33,481 bases of DNA from Ideonella sp. B508-1 (GCF_000333615.1 NZ_BADL01000393.1:1-33481); one strand, 5' to 3'; shown: positions 22,740 to 32,373, counted from the first letter of the stretch. Notes: generated by a model from the sequence alone, not told the origin. Numbers and translations are program-made.

Positions 22740-23474
22740 ATGCTGTTGATCGTCCTGGCCGCCGGCCTGTGGGCCGGCCTGCAAAACGCCCTCGCGGGCG
22801 GCGGCTCCTTCGTCACCCTGCCGGCCCTGATGCTGACCGGCATGTCGCCGCTGGCGGCCAACATCACCTCCACCGTGGCCCTGTTCCCGGGCCAGGTCAG
22901 CTCCGGCCTGGCCGGGCGCAAGATGGTCAGCGGCTGCGGCCCCCTGCCCTTCAAGGCCCTGTTCATCCTGAGCCTGGCCGGCGGCGCGCTGGGCGGCCTG
23001 CTGCTGCTGAACACGCCCTCCTCCATCTTTGCGCGGCTGGTGCCCTGGCTGGTGCTGTTCGCCACCACGGTGTTCGCCTGGGGCAGCTTCTTCCGCAAGT
23101 CCGGGGCCAACGGGACCCATCTGGGCCCGGTGGGCGCGGGCGTGGCGCAGTTCCTGATCGCGATCTATGGCGGCTACTTCGGCGGCGGCATCGGCTTTCT
23201 GATGCTGGCGGCGCTGACCATGGCCGGCATGGCCACCCGCAATGCCGGCGCCACCAAGAACGCCCTGGCCGGCGTGATGAACGCCTCGGCGGTGACGCTG
23301 TTCGTGCTGTCGCCCCAGGTGCACTGGCTGGAGGCCCTGGTGCTGGGCGCGGGCGCGCTGGTGGGCGGCCTGGCCGGGGCCTGGGCCCTGCACCGGGTCA
23401 ACGAGCGGGTGCTGCGCATGGCCATCGTGGCCCTGGGCATCGCCCTGACGATCGGGCTGTTCCTGAAGGCCTGA
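22740..23474 (+). CDS. TauE/SafE-family membrane exporter
   Basis: The 244-residue protein has about eight hydrophobic helices and the family's paired glycine-rich motifs. The first half carries AGGGSFVTLPALMLTGMSPLAANI split over two helices, and the second half carries YGGYFGGGIGFLMLAAL. The family (PF01925) exports sulfite, sulfoacetate and related organic anions. The substrate is not deducible, as no sulfonate genes are nearby. The ribosome-binding site is weak (GGAATCTTCG before ATG). It ends 11 bases from the converging GGDEF gene; only a weak imperfect stem is visible there. Confidence 0.9.
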   Translation: MLLIVLAAGLWAGLQNALAGGGSFVTLPALMLTGMSPLAANITSTVALFPGQVSSGLAGRKMVSGCGPLPFKALFILSLAGGALGGLLLLNTPSSIFARLVPWLVLFATTVFAWGSFFRKSGANGTHLGPVGAGVAQFLIAIYGGYFGGGIGFLMLAALTMAGMATRNAGATKNALAGVMNASAVTLFVLSPQVHWLEALVLGAGALVGGLAGAWALHRVNERVLRMAIVALGIALTIGLFLKA

Positions 23475-23485
23475 CGGCGGGTCGC

Positions 23486-25583
23486 TCAGCCGAGGGCCTC
23501 GTCCAGGGGCTCGTCAGCGCTGGCCTGCACATTGGCCCGTCCGGCGCGCTTGGCCTCGTAGCAGGCCAGGTCGGCCGCGTGGATCCAGTGATGGGAGCTG
23601 CCCATGCTGTCGTTCCACATGGCCAGGCCGATGCTGGCACTGACCTGCAGCTGCCGTCCGTTCCAGGGCACCTGAACGGCACGGATGCGCTCCAGCAGCT
23701 TCTGCGCCAGACGCCGGGCCCACTGGGGCGGGCAGCCCTCGAGCAGCACGGCGAACTCGTCGCCCCCCAGCCGGCCCACGGCGTCGCTGGCGCGCACGCC
23801 CTCGTTGAGGCCCCGGGCAATGGCCTGCAGCATGGCGTCACCGGCCTGATGCCCGGCGCTGTCATTGATCGGTTTGAAGTGGTCCAGGTCGATGATCAGC
23901 AGGGCCGCGGGGCGACGCAGCCGGCCCTCGACAAAGCGCTCCATCCGGTCCTCGAAGCCGCGGCGGTTGAGCAAACCCGTCAAGGGATCGTGGGTGGCCG
24001 ACCATTCCAACTGGTGGCGTGATGCCACCTGGGTCGTGATGTCGCCCAAGGTCCACACCACGCCGGCCTCAGGCTGCCCGGCCCTCACCTGGCGGGCGTG
24101 CACCTGGCCCCAGAAGGTGCTGCCCTGCCGCCGCAGGAAGCGGTGTTCGCCCTCGTAGGCCCGCCCCTCGGTCAGCGCCGCGCGCATCTCGCTTGCCATC
24201 CGGGCGCTCTCTTCGGGATCGGCCATCAGCAACTGGACCGGCAGCCCCTTCAACTCCTGGGGCGCATAGCCCAACAGGCGCTCCAACTCGGCATTGACCA
24301 GCGTCAGCCGGTCCTCGCGCACGAAGGCCAGGCCCAGGGGCGCTGCGGCCATCAGGCTTTCGCGTTGCTCCAGCAGCCGCTGGTTCTCGGCCTGTTTGTC
24401 GGCCAGCGCCAGGGCCACGCCGCTGAGCGTGGCGCTGAGCGCACCGATCTCGCCCCGAGCCCGGGGCCAGCCGGCGTGAGGGTCCTGCCCACCATCGAGC
24501 ATGCCCACGACCCGCCGCTCCAGGAGAGCCAGGGGGTGGAGCTGCCAGCCGAGGTAGAGCAGCAGCAGCAGGGAGAGGCCGCCCCACAGGCCCAGCGACC
24601 AGTGCAGAGACCGGCTGCGCATCGCGTTGAGCGGCTCCAGCAAGGTGTCCCGCGAATAGCGTCGCCAGACCACCCAGTCGGCCCCGGGGACACCAGCCGC
24701 CACCACGATCTGCTTCTGCCCGGTCCAGATCACGCCCTCGGGCTCGACAGGACTGCCCTGATCGCGCCAGTGGGCCATGGCCAGCGCCAGATCCTGCCGG
24801 GCCTCGGCCCCGATCTGCTCCTCGTCGATCACGCCGTCGACAAGGTGTCGGCCCTGGCCATCCGTGACGGCCAGCAGCTGAGAGATCGCGCCCTCGCCCA
24901 GGTCGAGCCCCGCCTCGGAAACCTCCCGCATGAGGCCATCCTGGTTGAGCCGCAGCACGCCCCCCAGCACCGCCCGGATCTCACCCTGGCGGATCACCGG
25001 CTGGGTCAGCATCACCACCGTGATCGGCACGGCGTGCCCTGCCTCGGCAGGCTGGGCCGGAATCATGGTCCGCATCGCTGTGGGGCTGTACCAACCACAC
25101 CATGGGCCGCCCTTCGCGCACGGTGGACTTGAAGCCGGGCGCGAACCGCCGGGACGTCCAGGAACGCGAAAGCTCGGACGGTCCCTCTCGGTAAGTGACC
25201 TGCCCCGCACGGTCGGCCTGCAACAGGGCGTCGAACATCACGCGCAAGGCGGGATCGCCGCCTCCGTGGCCAGCCCACTCGCCGGACTGCTTCATCTCCT
25301 CAGCGACAGCCCAGAGGCTGCGCTGCCGCTCCACGATGCGCTGGGTCAGCGAGTCGGCGCTTCGCGTGGCATCCTGCAGCAGCACCTGCCGGCCCCGCGC
25401 TTCGGTGTCGATCTCCGCATCCCGCACCAGCAACCAGGACGTGCTGGCCGTGGCCAGCACCCCCGCCAGCAGCGCCCCGACACTCAGGCGCAGCAGCAGC
25501 GACCCGCGCCAACGCGTCGGCATCCAGCTGCGCCATCCCGGATCGGGCGACAGACTGAAGGAAGAGAGGGCCGGATTGGACAT
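23486..25583 (-). pseudogene. Membrane PAS-GGDEF diguanylate cyclase, frameshifted
   Basis: Two frames together encode one cyclase. The first (ATG at 25583) has a membrane helix at residues 29-53 and the start of a periplasmic sensor domain up to GRPMVWLVQP. The second, joined near 25065-25100, resumes with IPAQPAEAGHAVPITVVM and continues the sensor to a second helix (LWGGLSLLLLLYLGW). A HAMP-like linker, a PAS domain (AAAPLGLAFVREDRLTLVN) and a GGDEF domain follow. The active motif GGDEF is intact (23753-23767) and is preceded by an RASD I-site for c-di-GMP feedback. The shift equals one extra base. Without it the protein would be a sensor cyclase at the end of the signalling operon, 40 bases after the response-regulator gene. 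Confidence 0.8.
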
Positions 25584-25623
25584 GGCAGGGGCGCGGGCAA
25601 AAACGGGTGGAAGGCTGAGCGTC

Positions 25624-26205
25624 TTATCGACGATCCCAGCCAGAACTTGACATGTGCGCAGGGGCCTCCTCGGCGTCGAGCGCAGGCATCAGCACCGCCC
25701 CGTCGTCGGCCCACTCCACATGGGTCAGGCCCGGCTCCTCCTGCTCCAGCCGCAGCCGCTCCAGCTCCTGGGCCGTGAGCTGGCCCTGACCGGCCCGCCA
25801 GGCCGTCGCCTGGGCCTGCTGGGTCGCCCGGCGCTGGAACTCGGCCAGCGCCCCGCGCATCTGGCTGCGCAGCAGCTCGGGCTCCCAGGGCTTGGTGAGG
25901 TAGCGGAAGATGCCGGTCTCGTTCAGCGCCCGTTGGGCGGTGGCGAAGTCCGCCACGCCGGTCAGCAGCATGGTGACCGCCAGCGGCTGCCAGCGAGCCG
26001 CCTGTGCCAGCAGGGTCAGGCCATCCATTCCCGGCATGCGCAGGTCCGCCACGATCACGTCGTGGGCGCGGGCACGCACATGGGCCAGGGCCTCCTCGCC
26101 GCTGAGCGCCAGGTCCAGGTGCAGATCTGGGCACAGCCCCCGCAGGGTGCGCTGCAAGGCCTTGAGCTGGGAGGCTTCGTCATCCACCAGCAGCAGTCGG
26201 GGCAT
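25624..26205 (-). CDS. Response regulator, receiver domain with helical tail
   Basis: The 193-residue protein has a complete CheY-like receiver at residues 1-120: acidic pair Asp8/Asp9, phosphoacceptor Asp54 (VIVADLRMPGMDG), Thr82 and Lys105 (YLTKPWE). The RYLTKPW ending and the helix beyond it are typical of receivers linked to HD-GYP or c-di-GMP enzymes. The remaining 70 residues are a glutamine/glutamate-rich helix with no output domain (QLTAQELERLRLEQEE). It may work as a phosphate sink or a protein-protein switch for the downstream cyclase. GGAGAAG precedes the ATG. It lies 25 bases after the HDOD gene. Confidence 0.92.
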   Translation of the reverse strand: MPRLLLVDDEASQLKALQRTLRGLCPDLHLDLALSGEEALAHVRARAHDVIVADLRMPGMDGLTLLAQAARWQPLAVTMLLTGVADFATAQRALNETGIFRYLTKPWEPELLRSQMRGALAEFQRRATQQAQATAWRAGQGQLTAQELERLRLEQEEPGLTHVEWADDGAVLMPALDAEEAPAHMSSSGWDRR

Positions 26206-26230
26206 GGTCTTCTCCAGGTTGAAACAGGCC

Positions 26231-27088
26231 TCACAGGGCCAGGGCGCGGCACATGTCTTCCACCCCCAGCTCCACGTCGGCCAACAGGGCCAGGGCCGCG
26301 GTGTCGCTCAGGTCCAGCCGCAGCCAGAGTGCCGGATCCAGCGGCGGCACCACGTCCAGCGGGTCCTCGGCCAGGTCCAGGGCATGGGCCACGGCATTGG
26401 CCACCTCGATCAGCTCGGCCAGGGCGCGGGCCGTCGGATCACTGGCGGCCGAGGGCAGGCCGTGGTGCTCGACGGCTTGGACCACCTCGGACGGAAAGCG
26501 CCAGTGCCGCACCAGCACCGCCCCGATCTCCGCATGGGTCAGACCCAGGGTGGCCCGTTCGGCCGCCACATCCGCCACGTCGGCGCCACGGGCCAGCGCA
26601 ATCGCCTGGGCCCCCTCGGCCGGGAAATGCGCGGCCAGCACCAGTTTGCCGATGTCATGCAGCAGGCCGGCCACAAAGCCCTCGTCGGGGTCGAGCCGCA
26701 GGCGCGGGGCCAGCAGGCGGGCGGCCAGCGCGGTGGCCATGCTGTGGCGCCAGTAGCTGCGGAAGCTGAAACCGGTGCAGCGGCGGGTGTCCAGGCCGCT
26801 GCTGTAGGACACAGCCAGCAGCACGCCGGACACCGCCCGCAGACCCAGCAGGGTGACCGCATCCCCGATGCGGCCGACCCGCCCGGACATGCCGTAGAAG
26901 GCCGAGTTGGCCACCCGCAGCGTGCGGGCGGCCAGGGCCTGGTCCTGCTCGATGAGGTGGATGCTGCGCTCCACGGAGACGTCGTCCCGCTGCAGGGCCT
27001 GCATCACCTCGCGCACGGCCTGCGGCAGGGCCGGCAGGGTCTCCACGCAGGTCTGGACACGCTCCAGTGACAGGGCGGGGGCGATCAT
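26231..27088 (-). CDS. HDOD-domain signalling protein
   Basis: The 285-residue protein is mostly one HDOD domain (about residues 15-215), a non-catalytic HD relative found in bacterial signalling. It has the LPALPQAVREVMQ opening, the DQALAARTLRVANSAFYG segment, His115, and HDIGK at residues 144-148. The C-terminal 70 residues are helical and acidic. HDOD proteins often relay two-component or c-di-GMP signals in motility and biofilm control by protein contact. Its ATG at 27088 overlaps the stop of the preceding 57-codon gene by four bases. Role within the operon is inferred from context. Confidence 0.92.
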   Translation of the reverse strand: MIAPALSLERVQTCVETLPALPQAVREVMQALQRDDVSVERSIHLIEQDQALAARTLRVANSAFYGMSGRVGRIGDAVTLLGLRAVSGVLLAVSYSSGLDTRRCTGFSFRSYWRHSMATALAARLLAPRLRLDPDEGFVAGLLHDIGKLVLAAHFPAEGAQAIALARGADVADVAAERATLGLTHAEIGAVLVRHWRFPSEVVQAVEHHGLPSAASDPTARALAELIEVANAVAHALDLAEDPLDVVPPLDPALWLRLDLSDTAALALLADVELGVEDMCRALAL

Positions 27089-27258
27089 GCTTGGCCGGCC
27101 TCCTGCCGGTACTTGCGCAGCAGCGGGTAGAGCGGGTGCAGCCGCCCGTCGCGCAGGCTGTGACGGAACAAATGGGCCAGGCGCGCCTCGGCCGGGGTGG
27201 GGGCGGCCGGCGCCGGCTGCCCGGGGGCCGGGGCGGTGGGCTCGTCAATCGGCGACAT
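27085..27258 (-). CDS. 57-residue protein between the EAL and HDOD genes
   Basis: This very small protein has a Pro/Ala-rich first half and a basic, amphipathic second half (EARLAHLFRHSLRDGRLH, then YPLLRKYRQEAG). No domain is recognised. The start is taken at 27258, which puts GAGG nine bases upstream; an ATG three codons earlier touches that site. It overlaps the EAL gene by 14 bases and the HDOD gene by four, so it is almost certainly translated as part of the operon. It could be an adaptor for the HDOD or EAL partner; that is speculation. Confidence 0.7.
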   Translation of the reverse strand: MSPIDEPTAPAPGQPAPAAPTPAEARLAHLFRHSLRDGRLHPLYPLLRKYRQEAGQA

Positions 27259-30199
27259 GGCAGACATCCTCGGACAGGGGCAGACAGATCAGCACATCGC
27301 CCCGCCAGGGCCCGGGCCCGCCGCCCAGGCGGTGGCGCCAGACACGGCAGGCCTGGCCCTGGATCCGGCAGCGCGCCTCGCCCCCGACCGGGGCCAGCCG
27401 GGCGATGCCGGCCTGGGCCGGCAGACCCAGGGCCAGGACCTGGGGCGGAAAGAGCTGATGGGCCTGTGCGTTGGCATAGACCAGCAGGTCGTCGGCATCG
27501 ACCCCGATCACCGCCAGCGGCAGGCTGTCCAGGATCTCGCGCACGCCGCCGACGCTGGCCTGCAGCAGCAGGCCCTGCTCCCGCTGGCGATCCAGCGCGG
27601 CGCTGAGCTGGCTGTTCACATGGGCCAGCAGGGCGTTGGTGGTCTCCACCTCGGCACTCAGGCGCCGGTTCTCGTCGGCCATGCCCTTGCGGCGGAAGGC
27701 CTCGGCCACGTGGTTGCGCAGGCGGTCGTCGTCCCAGGGCTTGGTCAGGAACTTGTAGACCGCCCCCTCGTTGACGGCGTCGATGATGGACTGCAGATCG
27801 GTGAAGCCCGACAGCGTCATGCGCACGGTGTCCGGGTAGAGGGCGGCGGCGCGGTGCAGCAGCTCCACGCCCGTCATGCCAGGCATGCGCTGGTCGCTCA
27901 GGATGACGTCCACCGGATGCTCGGCCAGGCAGCGCAGGGCCTCGTCGCCGTTGCGGGCCGTCAGGATGTCGTAGCCGTCGCGCCGCAGCAGGCGCTTGAG
28001 CGCGGCCAGGATGTTGTCCTCGTCGTCCACCAGCAGCAGCGTGCGGCGGCCGTCGTCGCGCGACAGGTGCTGGGCCGCCAGGCGCCAGCCGGTGGCCAGG
28101 CGCTCGGCCAGGGCGGGAGGCTCCACCGGCGGGCTGAACCAGTATCCCTGGATCAGGTCGCAGCCCTTGGAACGCAACAGGTTGAGCTGTTCCTCGTTCT
28201 CCACGCCCTCGGCCAGCACCTGCATGCCCAGGCCGTGGGCCATGGTCAGGATGGCGCGGGTCAGGGCCATGCTCTCGGGCGCGCTGTCCAGGTCGCTGAC
28301 AAAGCTGCGGTCGAGCTTGACCACGTCGATGGGCAGGCTGCGCAGGCAGGCCAGGCTGGAATAGCCGGTGCCGAAATCGTCCAGCGCCACTTCCACCCCG
28401 AGGGCGCGCAGCTCGCTGAGCGCCTGGCCCGCCCGGGTCGGGTCGTCCATCACGGCGCTCTCGGTCAGCTCGATGCCCAGGCCTCGCGGGTCCATGCCCG
28501 TGTCCAGCAGCACACGCTGCACGGACAGGGCCAGATCGCCCCGACGCAGCTGGTGGGGCGAGACGTTGATCGCCACGCGCGGTGGGCTCAGGCCGGCGGC
28601 GCGCCAGCCCACCCATTGGCGGCAGGCGGTCTCCAGCACCCAGTGGCCCAGTTCGCGGATCAGCCCGGTCCGCTCGGCCACGCCGATGAACTCGGCAGGC
28701 GGCACCTCGCCCCACTGCGCCGAACGCCAGCGCGCCAGGGCTTCCACGCCAACGATGGCCCCCGTGCTCAGCGAGACCTGCGGCTGGTAGACCAGACGCA
28801 GCTCCTGGCGCTCCAGGGCGTGACGCAGCGCGCTGGCCATCTGCATCTCGCGCAGGGCATGGGCATGGGCCTCGGGGCGTGCGAAGGCGACCCCACCGGC
28901 CTCGTCGGCCAGCATGCAGGCCTTCTCCGCGGCCTCCAGCAGCAGGGGACCGTCCTGGCCGTCCCCCGGGAACATGGCCAGGCCGATGCGGCAGCGCGGC
29001 AGCACCTCGGCCGTGCCGATCAGCATCGGGGCCTGGAGCTGGTCGCGCAGCTGGCGCGCCTGCTCCAGCAGGGTCTCGGGGGCCACATCGGCTTCCGCTC
29101 GGCCCATCAGGGCCAGTTCCTGCCCACCGACCCGGGCCACCTGCGCCTGCTCGCGGGCCTGCTGCTGCAGGCGGGACGCCAGGGTGCGCAGCACGCTCTG
29201 GGCCGCCTCGTGCCCCAGCGTGACACGCAGCTCCTGCAGCTGGGGCAGCTCCACCACCATCAGCACGAAGGCGCTGCGGTCCCAGCGGGCGATCTGCATC
29301 CGGGCCGCCAACTGCTCGATGAAGTGGGCGCGGTTGGGCAGGCCGGTGAGCACATCGAACTGGGCCAGGGTCTGGGCCTTCTGCTCGGCCTCGTGCTGGC
29401 GGGTGATGTCCTGCACCAGACCGATGCCCTGACATGCCTCCCCCTGCGTGCCCCTGCGCAGCACACCGCGGTGCATCACCTGGAGCGACTGGCCCTCGGA
29501 TCCGAAGGCCCGATGCTGGAGCTGGAAGGGCTCGTCGGGCTGGGCCTCGCGCCAGGCCTGCTGCACCCGGGCACGGTCCTCGGGCACCACCCAGGCCCAG
29601 GCCTCCTGCGGGTCGGCGGCGCCGACATCCGCCAGGGTGCCCACCAGCTGGCGCAGCCCGGCCGAAGGCCGCAGACGCCCTTCGGGCCAGCTCAGCACAT
29701 AGGAGCCCGAGCGCGACAGGTGTTCGCTGTGGTCCAGCAGCTCGGCATGCCACTGGGCCTGGCGCAGGGCCTGGCGGGTCTCGCTGATGTCGAAGAGGGT
29801 GACCAGATCGGCTGGCTGCCCCTCGACCTGGACGGCCTGCCCGTACAGCCGGACGTCGAAGCGACTGCCATCCTGGCGCAGGCCCTGCACTTCCCAGAAC
29901 TGGCCGGGCTCGCCGGCCAGGCGGCGACGCAGCTGCTCGGCAATCAGCGCTCGGTCCTCGGGCACCACCCAATCGGTGAGTTGGTGCTGCGCCACCGGCC
30001 CCTCGCCCCAGGCCAACAGCCGGCGCGCCGCCGGGTTGGCGTAGCGCAGGCCATCGGCCTGCAACAAGATGAGCGCCACCTCGGTGCGCTCCAGCACGGC
30101 GGCGAACCATGGCAGGGTGGCGCCTGCCGGCACCACCAGCGCGCTCACATCCACCGCCCCGTCCACCGAGGTCGGCCGCGGGCCTTGCGCCGTGCTCAT
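27245..30199 (-). CDS. PAS-PAS-GGDEF(degenerate)-EAL-REC c-di-GMP phosphodiesterase
   Basis: The 984-residue soluble protein has two PAS domains (about 25-145 and 165-270) and a GGDEF domain (275-440) whose active motif is changed to GGQEL (358-362), so it should not make c-di-GMP. The EAL domain (455-705) appears complete: EAL at 486-488, Asn545, Glu580, DDFGTGYSS from 607, Lys628 and Glu664. A receiver follows (about 720-835; Asp769, Lys820), then a coiled coil and a C-terminal PAS-like segment. It should hydrolyse c-di-GMP under PAS and phosphorylation control. A receiver placed after the EAL domain is unusual. The start overlaps the kinase stop by four bases (ATGA). Confidence 0.92.
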   Translation of the reverse strand: MSTAQGPRPTSVDGAVDVSALVVPAGATLPWFAAVLERTEVALILLQADGLRYANPAARRLLAWGEGPVAQHQLTDWVVPEDRALIAEQLRRRLAGEPGQFWEVQGLRQDGSRFDVRLYGQAVQVEGQPADLVTLFDISETRQALRQAQWHAELLDHSEHLSRSGSYVLSWPEGRLRPSAGLRQLVGTLADVGAADPQEAWAWVVPEDRARVQQAWREAQPDEPFQLQHRAFGSEGQSLQVMHRGVLRRGTQGEACQGIGLVQDITRQHEAEQKAQTLAQFDVLTGLPNRAHFIEQLAARMQIARWDRSAFVLMVVELPQLQELRVTLGHEAAQSVLRTLASRLQQQAREQAQVARVGGQELALMGRAEADVAPETLLEQARQLRDQLQAPMLIGTAEVLPRCRIGLAMFPGDGQDGPLLLEAAEKACMLADEAGGVAFARPEAHAHALREMQMASALRHALERQELRLVYQPQVSLSTGAIVGVEALARWRSAQWGEVPPAEFIGVAERTGLIRELGHWVLETACRQWVGWRAAGLSPPRVAINVSPHQLRRGDLALSVQRVLLDTGMDPRGLGIELTESAVMDDPTRAGQALSELRALGVEVALDDFGTGYSSLACLRSLPIDVVKLDRSFVSDLDSAPESMALTRAILTMAHGLGMQVLAEGVENEEQLNLLRSKGCDLIQGYWFSPPVEPPALAERLATGWRLAAQHLSRDDGRRTLLLVDDEDNILAALKRLLRRDGYDILTARNGDEALRCLAEHPVDVILSDQRMPGMTGVELLHRAAALYPDTVRMTLSGFTDLQSIIDAVNEGAVYKFLTKPWDDDRLRNHVAEAFRRKGMADENRRLSAEVETTNALLAHVNSQLSAALDRQREQGLLLQASVGGVREILDSLPLAVIGVDADDLLVYANAQAHQLFPPQVLALGLPAQAGIARLAPVGGEARCRIQGQACRVWRHRLGGGPGPWRGDVLICLPLSEDVCHVAD

Positions 30200-32373
30200 G
30201 CGCCCCCCTGCGTTGAAGCGGCCTGCCGGTCCACCCAGGGCAGGGCCGGCGGCGTGGCGGCCTTGCCGTCCGTGCCCGGACCGGCCACCGGCACCCAGAC
30301 ACGGAAGGCGCTGCCCTGGCCCAGGGCCGAATGCACCTGGATCACCCCACCGTGCTTCTGCACGATCGAAAAGGACAGGGACAGGCCCAGCCCGGTGCCG
30401 CTGCCCACCGGCTTGGTGGTGAAGAAAGGCTCGAAGATGCGCCGCTGCACCTCGGCGGTCATGCCGCAGCCGGTGTCGGCCACCTCGATCCAGACCCAGC
30501 CCTCCTGGTGGCCGCTGGCCAGGGTGATGACCCCGTGGCCCTGGATGGCGTGGGAGGCGTTGACGATCAGGTTCATGAAGACCTGGTTGAGCTGGGCCGC
30601 CAGACAGCGCACCAGCGGCAGGGGCTCCAGGAACTTGCGCACCTCGGCCTTGTACTTGACCTCGTGCCGCACCACGTTGAGGGTGGATTCCAGGCCGGCG
30701 TTGAGGTCGGCCTCCTGCCACTCCGACTGGTCCAGGCGCGAGAAGTCCTTGAGGTCCTGCACGATCTTCTTGACCCGGGCCAGGCCGTCCTCGCTCTCGC
30801 TCATCAGGGCAGGCAGGTCTTCGCGCAGGTAGTCGATCTCGGCCGCGTGGCGGGCCTGCTCCACCGCGGCCAGGGCCTGCGCGCCGGGCTGGGCCTGGGC
30901 GGTCTCGTAGGCGCCCACCAGCGCCAGCAGCTGGCCCACATAGCCCTTGAGGGTGTGCAGGTTGGAACTGACGAAGCCGATCGGGTTGTTGATCTCGTGG
31001 GCCACCCCGGCGGCCAGTTGGCCGATGGAGGCCATCTTCTCGGACTGCAGCAGCTGGTTCTGCGCGTCCTCGAGCTTGCGCAGGGTCTGCTTGAGCCGGT
31101 CGTAGTTCGAACGAAGCTCGTCCTGGGCCAGCCGCACCTCGGTGTGGTCCTCGAGCAGCCACCAGGCGCCGCTTTCGATGTGCTCGACATCGGCCGGGTA
31201 GGCGATGAGCTGCACCCAGAGCTGGCGACCGTCGCGGTGGCGCAGCCACATCTCGTGGCGCCAGGCCTGGCCGGTGCGCAGCACCGGGGTGGAGCGCTCA
31301 CGCAGCCACTCGAAATCCTCGCGGCTGCGGAAGAGCTCGGCGGTGTCCTGGGGAGGGCGGTCATCGGTCCAGCCCAGGATCTCCGCCATCTTGCGGTTAT
31401 GGTGCTCGATGCGGGCGCCGCGGGTGCGGGCCACGCCCACCGGGGCGTTGGCCATGAAGGCCTCGAGCTGGTGCAGGGTGCCGCGCAGTTCGGCGGAGCG
31501 CTCCTGCACCCGCAGCTCGAGCTCGTTGCGGTGCTGGCGCAGCGCCTCCTCGGCCTGGCGGCGCTCGGTCACGTCCAGCAGGGTCTCGATGGCGCCGATG
31601 ATGCGGCCCGCCGTGTCGCGCAGCGGCACCGCGGTGAAATGCACCCAGCGCCCCTCGGGGCCCAGCTGCGGAAAAAACTGCTCGACCTCCCAGGCGCCAT
31701 CGCCGCCCTCGATCTGGCGGGCATCGCCATCGGCATAGGTGCTGCGCAGCAGCGCCTCGGGCGCCTCGTCGACGATCAGGTCCGCCATCAAGGCGCGCGG
31801 CTCCCGCCAGAAGCCCCGCCAGGCCCCATCCGCCCCGCGCATCTCCATGGCCGAGACCCCGGTCAGGCGCTCGCAGGCGCGGTTCCAGTGGGTCACCCGG
31901 TGATCCACCCCGATCACGAAGGTGGGGATGGGGCCGCCTTCGATGATCTGGTGCAGCATCTGACTGAGCTGCTGCAGGCTGTCCTGCACGAACTGCATGT
32001 CGCTCAGGTCCTGGCAGGTGACGACCAGCGTGCGCTGGCCTTCGATGGTGCAGGCCCGGGAGGTCCATTCCACCCGGCGCCGCACGCCCTGGCGCGATTC
32101 GAGGGTGAAGGTCTGGGCGGGCGGCTCGGGCGCATCGGGTGCCAGGCCGGCCTGGACCTGGTCGCGCAGGGCGTCCCGGTCCTCCTCGATGACCAGCACG
32201 GCGACATCCAGACCGCGGGCCTCCTCCAGCGAGCAGCCCAGCAGGCGCAGCATGGCGGGGTTGGCATGCAGCACGACGCCGCTGCGGTGCAGCAGCAAGG
32301 GCACCGCCACCACGTCATAGGCCGCCAGGACGGCCGGGGGGGAGGCCACGGGCCCCGGGGCGCCCTCAGCCAT
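30196..32373 (-). CDS. Soluble PAS histidine kinase
   Basis: The 725-residue kinase has three PAS domains (about 15-125, 135-270 and 300-415) with no membrane segment, and coiled-coil joints. Its HisKA region carries the phosphorylated His459 in GVAHEINNPIGF, and the HATPase domain has Asn605 (MNLIVNASHAI), DTGCGM, FEPFFTT and GTGLGLSLS. The long insert between HisKA and HATPase and the HEINNP motif are typical of HisKA kinases of the NtrB/AtoS group. Likely targets are the three receivers encoded in the same operon. Its start overlaps the HD-GYP gene by 8 bases. The sensed signal is cytoplasmic but unknown. Confidence 0.95.
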   Translation of the reverse strand: MAEGAPGPVASPPAVLAAYDVVAVPLLLHRSGVVLHANPAMLRLLGCSLEEARGLDVAVLVIEEDRDALRDQVQAGLAPDAPEPPAQTFTLESRQGVRRRVEWTSRACTIEGQRTLVVTCQDLSDMQFVQDSLQQLSQMLHQIIEGGPIPTFVIGVDHRVTHWNRACERLTGVSAMEMRGADGAWRGFWREPRALMADLIVDEAPEALLRSTYADGDARQIEGGDGAWEVEQFFPQLGPEGRWVHFTAVPLRDTAGRIIGAIETLLDVTERRQAEEALRQHRNELELRVQERSAELRGTLHQLEAFMANAPVGVARTRGARIEHHNRKMAEILGWTDDRPPQDTAELFRSREDFEWLRERSTPVLRTGQAWRHEMWLRHRDGRQLWVQLIAYPADVEHIESGAWWLLEDHTEVRLAQDELRSNYDRLKQTLRKLEDAQNQLLQSEKMASIGQLAAGVAHEINNPIGFVSSNLHTLKGYVGQLLALVGAYETAQAQPGAQALAAVEQARHAAEIDYLREDLPALMSESEDGLARVKKIVQDLKDFSRLDQSEWQEADLNAGLESTLNVVRHEVKYKAEVRKFLEPLPLVRCLAAQLNQVFMNLIVNASHAIQGHGVITLASGHQEGWVWIEVADTGCGMTAEVQRRIFEPFFTTKPVGSGTGLGLSLSFSIVQKHGGVIQVHSALGQGSAFRVWVPVAGPGTDGKAATPPALPWVDRQAASTQGGA

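Noticed and set aside
23466-23497. Terminator between the TauE and GGDEF genes
   Set aside because: The stem is short and imperfect (about 4+3 pairs with mismatched loops) and has no T-run.
26655-30832. Very long open frames of over 1200 codons on both strands across the EAL and HDOD genes
   Set aside because: They arise from GC-rich third-position bias; their translations are low-complexity (Gly/Arg/Pro/Ala/His-rich) with no domain, while the frame used here shows PAS, EAL and receiver motifs.
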